DNA of 49,404 nt from Planctomycetota bacterium (GTDB lineage Bacteria > Planctomycetota > UBA1135 > GCA-002686595): assembly GCA_020847695.1 (NCBI GenBank), contig JADLBP010000300.1, positions 1 to 49,404 on the forward strand, given 5' to 3'. The position numbers and the translations under genes are program-made. Position 1 is the first letter of the stretch. The number at the start of each line of letters is the position of its first letter. The notes under the pieces are model-generated. The model saw nothing but the letters and a program-made list of their open reading frames with translations. It was not told where the DNA came from and did not search any database. Shown here in pieces: positions 43,421 to 49,404 of the stretch.

Positions 43421-43448
43421 TTGCGGGCGCGGCGCAGGCCCTTAGCAT
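43421..43448 (+). promoter_or_regulatory. Promoter of the Rieske protein gene (leaderless type)
   Basis: TTGCGG (43421-43426), a 16-bp spacer and TAGCAT (43443-43448). The -10 ends 7 bp before the ATG at 43456, so transcription would begin at about the first codon; no Shine-Dalgarno is present. Confidence 0.6.
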
Positions 43449-43455
43449 CGTCGGA

Positions 43456-43806
43456 ATGCTCTCCAAGCTCTTCGGGTTCCTGCGCGGCAAGGGTGTGATC
43501 GTCAAGGGCGTCGACAAGCTGCCCGAGGGTCAAGCCAAGGTGATCGACATCGGCGATCCGCTCGCCGGCGGCAAGCAGGTGGTGCTGTGTCGCGTCGGCG
43601 GCAAGCTCTACGCGGTCGACCGGCTGTGTCCGCACGAGGGCGGTCGGCTGATCGAGGGGCCGCTCGCGGAGAAGCAGTACGTCGTCTGTCCGCTGCACAA
43701 CTATCGCTTCGACCCGAAGTCCGGCGCGGCGGTCGGCGTCGCGTGCAAGTCGGCGACGACGTACAAGGTCGAGATGAACGGCAACGACTGCGAGATCTTC
43801 GTCTGA
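43456..43806 (+). CDS. Rieske [2Fe-2S] domain protein
   Basis: 116 residues, soluble, single Rieske domain. Cluster ligands C58 and H60 lie in CPHEGG, and C78 and H81 in CPLHNYRFDPKSG. It is similar to NirD-type and ferredoxin-like Rieske proteins. The N-terminal 15 residues (LSKLFGFLRGKGVIV) are hydrophobic/basic but too short for a membrane anchor. It may transfer electrons to an oxygenase or other enzyme; no partner gene is adjacent. The ATG directly follows the -10 hexamer. It is divergent from the phosphodiesterase operon and ends 24 bp before the stop of a convergent gene. Confidence 0.9.
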   Translation: MLSKLFGFLRGKGVIVKGVDKLPEGQAKVIDIGDPLAGGKQVVLCRVGGKLYAVDRLCPHEGGRLIEGPLAEKQYVVCPLHNYRFDPKSGAAVGVACKSATTYKVEMNGNDCEIFV

Positions 43807-43808
43807 CC

Positions 43809-43831
43809 GCGCGGGCCCGACCGGGCCGCGC
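43809..43831. terminator. Hairpin between convergent genes
   Basis: GCGCGGGCCC pairs with GGGCCGCGC (one bulge) around a short loop, between the Rieske stop and the stop of the convergent CarboxypepD_reg gene. No T-run on either strand; possibly bidirectional. Confidence 0.4.
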
Positions 43832-46362
43832 TACTCGCGCACTTCGACGCGGCTCGGGCTCTCCGCGCTGACGCTGAAGCGCTTCGGCGCGCCGAGCTTG
43901 CGCAGCGTGCGGCCGTCGCGATCGGAGACCGCGCGCCACTCGACCTCGACCTCGTAGTCGCCGGGCAGCAGCGCGTCGAACGTGGTCGCGATCGGCCCGC
44001 GCTGCGTGCGCAGTTGCTGGTTCAAAGACACGCGGTCGCCGGGCTCGAGCGAGCGTACGCGAGCGCGATACTCGCCGCCGGTGAGAGGCGTGCCCGCCGG
44101 GACGAACGTGATCTGGACGCGTCCGTGGCGCGGCACGACGACGCGTGTGTCGCCGCCGCGCGCGTCGACCTCGCGCTCGTACGTTCGGCCGCCGATCTCG
44201 ATCACCGCGGTCACGGGATCTCCCGGGAGCTCGCGCAGCTCGAAGCGATTCGGTCCGCGGCGCCGCACGGGCAGACCCGGGTGCTGGCGCGCGCGCACGC
44301 GCAGGTCGCCTGTCGGCACGGCATTGCCGAGGTCGTCGACGACCTCGAGGGAGAGCATGCCGGCCTGGTTCAGGCGGAACTCGATCGGCTCGCCGTCGAG
44401 CACGAGCTCGTAGTCGTCGATCGCGAGCGGCGAGAAGCCTTCGCGCTCGATCTCGAGACGCACGCGGCCGCCTTGCAGGTCCTCGAAGCGGAACTCTCCC
44501 GCGGCGTCGGTGCGCTGGGTCTCGCTGGCGCGCAGCGCGCGGGCGTTCAGGCGCACGCTCGCGCCCGCCAGCGACGCGCCGAAGTCGTCGACGACGCGGC
44601 CCGCGAACGTCCCGCCGCGGACGGCGAGCTGGACGCGATCCTCGCGCGCCTCCTCGGCGCCGAGCGCGATCTCGCGCTCCTCGAGCGTCACGCCGAGTCC
44701 GTCGGTGACGCGCAGCGTGAACGGGCTCGCGACGTCGCTGAGCACCGCACGGCCGTCCTCGTCGCAGTGGAAGTGCGCGACGAACCCGGTGCCTTCGCGC
44801 AGCTTGAACGCGCGGTCGGAATCGGTCGCACCGCTCTCGACGTGCGTGCGCGCCGGGCGCGTCGGATCGTCGCCGAGGAAGAGCGCGTGCGCCGCGGTCA
44901 GCACGAAGCGACGCTTCGGGATCGGCGCGCCGGTCGCGTCGACGAACGCGACCGTCCAACGATTGGTCGGTTGCAGGACGACCTCGAACGGCCCGTCGCC
45001 CTCGAGCGCGACGTCTTGGGGCCGGAAGCCGAGCTTGCCGACCGACGCGCTCTCGACGTCCTCGACGTGCGCCAGCTTCGCGGAGCCGTTGACGTCACTC
45101 TTCACCTTCGCGTCCTCGGCGAGCACGATCGCGCCTTCGATCGGCTTCTGATCGGGGCCGCGCACGATGATCTCGAGGCGGCGCGCGGGCGGGAGCGCGA
45201 CGTCGCCGACGTCCCAGCGGCTCGCCATGCTCGTCGCGGCGATCTCGACCTCGACACGCGTCGCGCCTTCGCTTCGGCGCACGTCGAGACCGATGCGCTC
45301 GATCGCCGGCAGGCTGTCCGCGCCGCGCAGCTCGCGCGCGTCGAAGTTGCGCGGCAGTTCGATCGCGATCGAGAAGCGGCCGGCGTCGTCGCAACGCGTC
45401 TCCTCGAGCGCGCTGGTGACCAGGCGGCCGCCGCGGCCGCGCTCGGCGCCCGCGAAGACCAGCCAGCCCTCGACCTGCGCGCGCGGAACCGGCGTGCCGT
45501 CGGCTTCGACGACGCGTCCGACGAGCATCGGCAGCGCGACGAGCTCGAGCGTCAGCCGCGGCACGAACTGCGCGAGGCGCACGCCGCTGCGCTCCTGCGT
45601 CGCGCCGGGCGCGTCGACACGCGCGATCGCGAAGCGCTCCGGCGTGCCGAGTCGGCCCGCGAACGGCTCGGTCAAGCCGCGGAAGGCGAACTCGCCGTGC
45701 GCGTCGCAGCGCGCGGAGAGCCGAGTCGCCTCGCGCGCGTCGAGCGCCAACGCGGCGCGCACCGCGACCGGGATCTCGGCGGCGTCGAACAGCGCGCGGT
45801 CGGACGACAGCTCGAACTCGAGCTCGACGCCGGGTTCCGCGCGATCGACCAGCACGCGGCCGTACAGCGTCGCGCGCTCCGGCTCGTCGACGCGCCTCTG
45901 ACCCGCGGTCGCGTCGATCTCGGCGAGCCACGGCGCCGAGCCGCGCGCGGCGACCAGCACACGTCCACGCCCGGCGGCCGCGCGCACGTGCACCACGCCT
46001 CGCGCGTCGCTCTTCGCGTCGCCGAGCACCTCGGTGTCGTCGAAGACGCGCACGCGAGCGTCGACCAGCGGCTGGCCCGCGACGTCGAAGACGCCGAGCT
46101 CGAGCTCGCGCGCCGCGTCGTCGTCGCCTTCGACCTCCGGGCCGATGCGGGTGCGCTCCTCGGACGCGTCCGCGAACGTGTCGACGACCGTCGTCGTGGC
46201 GGCGCGGTCGCGCGAACTCGCCGCGCTCGGCTCGTCCGCGGTCCGACCGGCGACGCCGACCGGCGTCGCGGGCTCGACGCGCAGCACCCAGAACGTCACG
46301 ACCGCAACGCTCGCGAAGAGCGCGAGCAGAAGCCACGGTCCCAAGCGGGTGCGTCCGGTCAT
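43831..46362 (-). CDS. Membrane-anchored protein with multiple CarboxypepD_reg-like domains (paralogue of the upstream gene)
   Basis: 843 residues. A single N-terminal membrane helix (LGPWLLLALFASVAVVTFWVL, about 7-27) is followed by an acidic/serine linker and a series of beta-sandwich domains: ELGVFDVAGQPLVDARVRV near 90, LVGRVVEADGTPVPRAQVEG near 280, GRVVDDFGASLAGASVRLNA near 590, GEFRFEDLQGGRVRLEIEREGF, and LSLEVVDDLGNAVPTGDLRV. It ends with a LLPGDYEVEVEW module. No catalytic residues are seen. Structural or binding roles outside the membrane are inferred. It shares layout and tail with 46391-48910, 28 bp upstream, so they are tandem duplicates likely co-transcribed. TAGACT lies 9 bp before the ATG. 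Confidence 0.85.
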   Translation of the reverse strand: MTGRTRLGPWLLLALFASVAVVTFWVLRVEPATPVGVAGRTADEPSAASSRDRAATTTVVDTFADASEERTRIGPEVEGDDDAARELELGVFDVAGQPLVDARVRVFDDTEVLGDAKSDARGVVHVRAAAGRGRVLVAARGSAPWLAEIDATAGQRRVDEPERATLYGRVLVDRAEPGVELEFELSSDRALFDAAEIPVAVRAALALDAREATRLSARCDAHGEFAFRGLTEPFAGRLGTPERFAIARVDAPGATQERSGVRLAQFVPRLTLELVALPMLVGRVVEADGTPVPRAQVEGWLVFAGAERGRGGRLVTSALEETRCDDAGRFSIAIELPRNFDARELRGADSLPAIERIGLDVRRSEGATRVEVEIAATSMASRWDVGDVALPPARRLEIIVRGPDQKPIEGAIVLAEDAKVKSDVNGSAKLAHVEDVESASVGKLGFRPQDVALEGDGPFEVVLQPTNRWTVAFVDATGAPIPKRRFVLTAAHALFLGDDPTRPARTHVESGATDSDRAFKLREGTGFVAHFHCDEDGRAVLSDVASPFTLRVTDGLGVTLEEREIALGAEEAREDRVQLAVRGGTFAGRVVDDFGASLAGASVRLNARALRASETQRTDAAGEFRFEDLQGGRVRLEIEREGFSPLAIDDYELVLDGEPIEFRLNQAGMLSLEVVDDLGNAVPTGDLRVRARQHPGLPVRRRGPNRFELRELPGDPVTAVIEIGGRTYEREVDARGGDTRVVVPRHGRVQITFVPAGTPLTGGEYRARVRSLEPGDRVSLNQQLRTQRGPIATTFDALLPGDYEVEVEWRAVSDRDGRTLRKLGAPKRFSVSAESPSRVEVRE

Positions 46363-46371
46363 CGGACCGCC

Positions 46372-46377
46372 AGTCTA
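46372..46377 (-). promoter_or_regulatory. Candidate -10 element in the 28-bp gap between the paralogous genes
   Basis: TAGACT on the minus strand, 9 bp before the ATG at 46362. A -35 would fall in the end of the upstream gene and is not clear. It could give a separate, leaderless transcript. Confidence 0.35.
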
Positions 46378-46390
46378 GTTCGCGCGGTGC

Positions 46391-48910
46391 TCAGGGCGCG
46401 AGCGCGACCTCGGAGGTCTCGTTCGCGCGCACGCGGAAGCGCACCGAGTTGCGCGCCGACCCTTCGGAGGCGTCCGAGCACGCGAAGCAGGCTTCGTAAT
46501 CCCCCGGCAAGAGTCGTTCGAGCGTCGCCGAGCTCGCGCCGTACGCGAAGTACGCCTTCTGCGGCGCGAGGCTTCCTTCGACGTCGCGAACGACGACGAA
46601 GCGCTCGTTGTCGCGCTCGACGCGCTCGGCGCCGGCCGGCCGCGCGCTCGACGGGAGCTCGAACGTCGCGCGACCGTGGTCGGGGACCGCGAAGACGAGC
46701 TCGGTGTCCTGCGCGCCGAGCGTCCTGACGTACGTCGCGCCGGCGATCCGGGCTTCGACGCGCGCGGTCTCGGTCGGCGCGACCGCGGTCTCGAAGCCGG
46801 ACGCGGGCAAACGCTCGTGGAGGAGCTCGGAGCCGTCGGCCCACACGATTCTCAGCGCGTCGAGCGCGACGCCGCGACCGCCGGAATCCTCCGCGCGAAC
46901 GCTCAGGGTGCGCGTCGGCGAGAGCGTGAAGTGCAGTTGCGTCGACTCCGACTCGACTCGGCGCTTCACGCCCGTCTGCACCGCGAAGCCCGTCTTCCGG
47001 AACTCGAACTCGACTTCGCCCGGCGTCGCGGGCTCGATCGCGAAGCGGCCGCTTGCGTCGGTGACCGCGCCGCGCCACACGCCGTTTCGGCCCGCGCGGA
47101 CCGAGACGCCGACCAACGGACGTTGCTCGACGTCGGTGACGACCCCGCGGATCACCAGCGCCGTCCGCGACGGCTCGGATGCCAGCGCGATCGAGCGCGT
47201 CGCGTGCTCGCCGGGCGCGAGGACGACCGCGATGCGCTGCAGCGGCTCGCCGAACGCGTTCTGGATCGTGAACTCGATCGGCACCGCCGGTCGCAGGCCG
47301 CACAAGAGCACCTCGCCGCGCGCGTCGGTCTCGACCGCGAAGCCGCTGCAGATCGCGGTCAACGGGCTCGCGCCGAGCGTCTGCGCCTCGGAGCTCGACG
47401 TTTGCGATTCGAAGACGCCGAGGTCGTCGCATACGAGTCGCACGCCGGGCGCCGGTCGACCTCCGGTGTGCGACAACCGGAGGCGGAGCAGCGTGGTCGG
47501 CTCGAGCTCGAATTCGACGAGCTCCGCGACGTTCGCGAGCGACGCCGCGGCGCTCGCGGCGTCGTCCGGGACCTCGAGTCGCGCCGGTCGGTATCCGAGC
47601 GCCTCGATCGACACGCTGCGGTCGAGGCCGAGCTCGAGCCGCGCTCGACCTCGATCGTCGGTGCACGCGCCCGCGCCGCCGCACGCGAGCCGAGCACCGG
47701 CGATCGCGACGCCGCGTGGATCGCGGACGCGGAACTCGATCTCGCCCTCGCCCGCGGAGAACACGAATTCGCCGAGGTCGAAGCTCGCGCGCATCTCGCT
47801 CGCCCGTCGCACGAAGCTCCGCGAGGCGCGCGACGACGGCTCGCGAGCGAAGAGTTCGGTGCGATCGAGCTCGGGCCAGCTCGGCCGCGCGTTGCCCTCG
47901 ACGCGCTCTTGCTCCGGCAACCAGACCGCGAACGAGCCGTCCTCGAGTGTGCGCGTCGTCAGGAAACGTTGCGGTGCCGCGATCAGGATCGAACCGCGCG
48001 TCACCGAGTAATAGGGCGTCAACCGGACCTCGAGCCCGGCGACGCCTCCGCCGCTCGCGCGAGAGACCAGCCGGCCGACCAACTGCGGACGTTGGAACAC
48101 GTCGAGCACGAGCTCCGCGACCGGCGCGGTCACCCGCACCTCGTCGGGTTCGCCGAGCTCGCCCGGAGGCGACACCGCGAGCAGCGTGCATTCGGGGCCG
48201 ACGCGCAGCGAACCGCTCCACGTCTCGGAGAGGCCTTCGAGCCGGAAGCGGCCGCTGGCGTCGGCTTGTAGGGTGCGATCCGCCGGTGCGAGCCACTCGG
48301 CGGGCAATGCGGTGCTCGCGCCGGCGGGCAGCGCCTCCGCGTCGAGCCACGGGCGATCGCTCGTGATCCGCAGCCCGACGCGCCGATCGAGCGCGGCGTC
48401 GAGCGGGCGCAGGCTGCCTCCGAGCACGCCCGACGGGAGCTCGACGAGCGTCGGCGCGGAGTCGAGCGCGAGCTCGCGGTACGACGCGACCAGGCGCTCG
48501 CCCGCGACCAGGATGCCGACGCGCGTCGCGTCGAGCGCGAGCCGCGCGCGGCCCTCGGCGTCGGTGACGTCGCGCGCGAGCTCGCGTCCCGCGTCGAACG
48601 CGACCACGGTCGCGTCGCTCGCCGCGCGGCCGTCGGCGAAGCGCACGTCGAACTCGCGCACCGCGCCGCCGGCGGCGATGCGCGCCGCGGAGTCGTCGGT
48701 GTGGCCGGGCACCTGTGCGGTCGACGCGGACACGGCGGGGCGGATCGTGCTCGCGCGGCTCGGCTCGACGTCCGCGCCGCTCGGCTCGGGGCGCGCCACC
48801 GTCGCCAGGCTCAGCGGGCCGAGCCGCTCGCGCGCGAGCCAACTGGCTCCGAACGCGAGCGCGGCGAAGCCGGCGAGCCAGCAGAGCGTCTTCTTTCGGC
48901 GAGGGTTCAC
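46391..48910 (-). CDS. Membrane-anchored protein with CarboxypepD_reg-like domains (second paralogue)
   Basis: 839 residues from GTG 48910, chosen because a basic start (NPRRKKT) and membrane helix (LCWLAGFAALAFGASWLA, about 9-26) follow at once. After a linker, beta domains include REFDVRFADGRAASDATVVAFDAG near 97, LVGRLVSRASGGGVAGLEVRL near 285, IEFRVRDPRGVAIAGARLACGG near 390, ALVIRGVVTDVEQRPLVGVSVRAG near 590 and GRFAIEPATPGEVEFEFRKTGF. The tail ATLERLLPGDYEACFACSDASEG matches the LLPGDYE tail of 43831-46362. The frame remains open upstream through the 12-bp repeat array, but that part looks non-coding. Function unknown; an envelope-surface role is inferred. Confidence 0.83.
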   Translation of the reverse strand: MNPRRKKTLCWLAGFAALAFGASWLARERLGPLSLATVARPEPSGADVEPSRASTIRPAVSASTAQVPGHTDDSAARIAAGGAVREFDVRFADGRAASDATVVAFDAGRELARDVTDAEGRARLALDATRVGILVAGERLVASYRELALDSAPTLVELPSGVLGGSLRPLDAALDRRVGLRITSDRPWLDAEALPAGASTALPAEWLAPADRTLQADASGRFRLEGLSETWSGSLRVGPECTLLAVSPPGELGEPDEVRVTAPVAELVLDVFQRPQLVGRLVSRASGGGVAGLEVRLTPYYSVTRGSILIAAPQRFLTTRTLEDGSFAVWLPEQERVEGNARPSWPELDRTELFAREPSSRASRSFVRRASEMRASFDLGEFVFSAGEGEIEFRVRDPRGVAIAGARLACGGAGACTDDRGRARLELGLDRSVSIEALGYRPARLEVPDDAASAAASLANVAELVEFELEPTTLLRLRLSHTGGRPAPGVRLVCDDLGVFESQTSSSEAQTLGASPLTAICSGFAVETDARGEVLLCGLRPAVPIEFTIQNAFGEPLQRIAVVLAPGEHATRSIALASEPSRTALVIRGVVTDVEQRPLVGVSVRAGRNGVWRGAVTDASGRFAIEPATPGEVEFEFRKTGFAVQTGVKRRVESESTQLHFTLSPTRTLSVRAEDSGGRGVALDALRIVWADGSELLHERLPASGFETAVAPTETARVEARIAGATYVRTLGAQDTELVFAVPDHGRATFELPSSARPAGAERVERDNERFVVVRDVEGSLAPQKAYFAYGASSATLERLLPGDYEACFACSDASEGSARNSVRFRVRANETSEVALAP

Positions 48911-49242
48911 ACGTCGGTGTCGCGGGGGGAGCGCGACGGCGCGTGCTACGTGAGTAAGCGTTTCGTTGTGAGCAGGGAATTCCGAGCTCGCTGGAGCTCC
49001 CGCTGCGGTCGTGCGCGAGCCGGGGACGGGTGGATCGCGCTCCCGACCGCGCCCGGGATCGAGCACGCGGTCGAGCACGCGGTCGAGCACGCGGTCGAGC
49101 ACGCGGTCGGGCACGCGGTCGGGCACGCGGTCGGGCCGTCGGCGTGGGCATGCTCGTGGGCGCAGCGTGGGCCTGAAGCGACCGCGCTGCGACCGAGCGG
49201 CCCGGCGGTGCGGGGGCACGCGCTCGGCGGGCTCGCCGGCGC
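48911..49242. other. 332-bp intergenic region with tandem repeats
   Basis: It contains the 12-bp tandem array described separately, an AT-richer patch near 48950-48985 that could hold the promoter of the downstream minus-strand gene, and otherwise GC-rich sequence in which I see no gene. Confidence 0.5.
49061..49132 (+). repeat. Six-unit 12-bp tandem repeat
   Basis: GAGCACGCGGTC repeated four times (49061-49108) and GGGCACGCGGTC twice (49109-49132), followed by a diverging GGGCCGTCGG. Units are contiguous without spacers, so this is a minisatellite-like array and not a CRISPR. Confidence 0.92.
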
Positions 49243-49404
49243 TCAGTTCTTGCCGGTCGCGCCCGCCGACTTCGCGTCGGGCGTCGTCAAGATGTCCTTG
49301 AAGCCGCGGTAGATGCTGCGCAGTCCTTTGCCCGCGTTCTCGAGCTCGCTCTTCGTGCGCTCGAGCAACACGGCCGGTTGTTGGGCCTCCCCGAGCGGCA
49401 GCAA
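49243..49404 (-). CDS. C-terminal fragment of an unknown protein (5' end outside window)
   Basis: Minus-strand frame open from the window edge to TGA at 49245-49243, giving 53 residues: hydrophilic, with VLLERTKSELENAGKGLRSIY as a probable amphipathic helix, then GFKDILTTPDAKSAGATGKN. I recognise no family. Codon use matches that of neighbouring genes, and the ending just before the repeat-containing gap fits a real gene end. It may lie upstream of the CarboxypepD_reg pair in the same direction. Confidence 0.5.
   Translation of the reverse strand: MLPLGEAQQPAVLLERTKSELENAGKGLRSIYRGFKDILTTPDAKSAGATGKN

Noticed and set aside
49061-49132. Possible CRISPR array
   Set aside because: The 12-bp units are contiguous with no spacers, and there are no cas genes.
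48701-49312. Possible plus-strand protein with EHAV repeats encoded by the 12-bp array
   Set aside because: Most of the frame overlaps the 5' part of the 839-residue protein gene in antisense, with no start signal and no domain.

Overview
The window is very GC-rich chromosomal DNA with tightly packed genes and strong codon-position bias. It contains no transposase, integrase, phage gene or CRISPR array. Several traits suggest a Planctomycetota-like environmental bacterium: a sigma-70 domain fused through a membrane segment to carboxypeptidase-regulatory-like (CarboxypepD_reg) repeats, secreted beta-propeller proteins with an uncharacterised C-terminal domain, two more membrane-anchored CarboxypepD_reg proteins, and a 7Fe ferredoxin. 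This taxonomic reading is inference; no rRNA gene is present.

Layout. 1-8 kb holds housekeeping genes, mostly on the + strand: the end of ruvC, a protein of unknown function, a MinD/FlhG-type ATPase, a helix-hairpin-helix protein, nadC overlapped by an RsbW-type anti-sigma kinase, a VanZ-like protein, purB and a TIM-barrel isomerase/epimerase-like protein. A 96-bp piece of the purB 3' end is duplicated downstream. 8-13.7 kb holds tRNA-Gly(GCC), two tandem paralogous TonB-dependent receptors and a TonB protein, which form an outer-membrane uptake module. 13.8-19.2 kb holds the ferredoxin, a solitary HyuA-type hydantoinase/oxoprolinase subunit, plsY-gpsA plus a small membrane protein, and tRNA-Pro(GGG). 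19.6-24 kb holds SRPBCC proteins, a membrane protein with an L7/L12-like tail, a DUF4003-like protein and an RlmA-like methyltransferase.

24-37 kb is rich in exported proteins: a seven-haem cytochrome c with a TPR-like tail, a PD40 propeller protein, a propeller/dihaem protein, a right-handed beta-helix-like protein, the sigma-CarboxypepD_reg fusion, and a second carrier of the PD40 protein's C-terminal domain. A SUI1/YciH gene lies among them. 37-43.8 kb holds a B12-binding radical SAM protein, an RsbRD_N-like protein, an operon-like set (alkaline-phosphatase-superfamily enzyme, thioredoxin-NHL protein, trpG/pabA) and a Rieske protein. 43.8-49.4 kb holds two paralogous CarboxypepD_reg proteins, a 12-bp tandem repeat and the end of an unknown gene.

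Most promising observations: the membrane-spanning sigma-CarboxypepD_reg fusion, the shared C-terminal domain and tail of the exported proteins, apparent leaderless transcription (a -10 hexamer 6-12 nt before the start codon of several genes), and TonB receptors that both lack a recognisable signal peptide.
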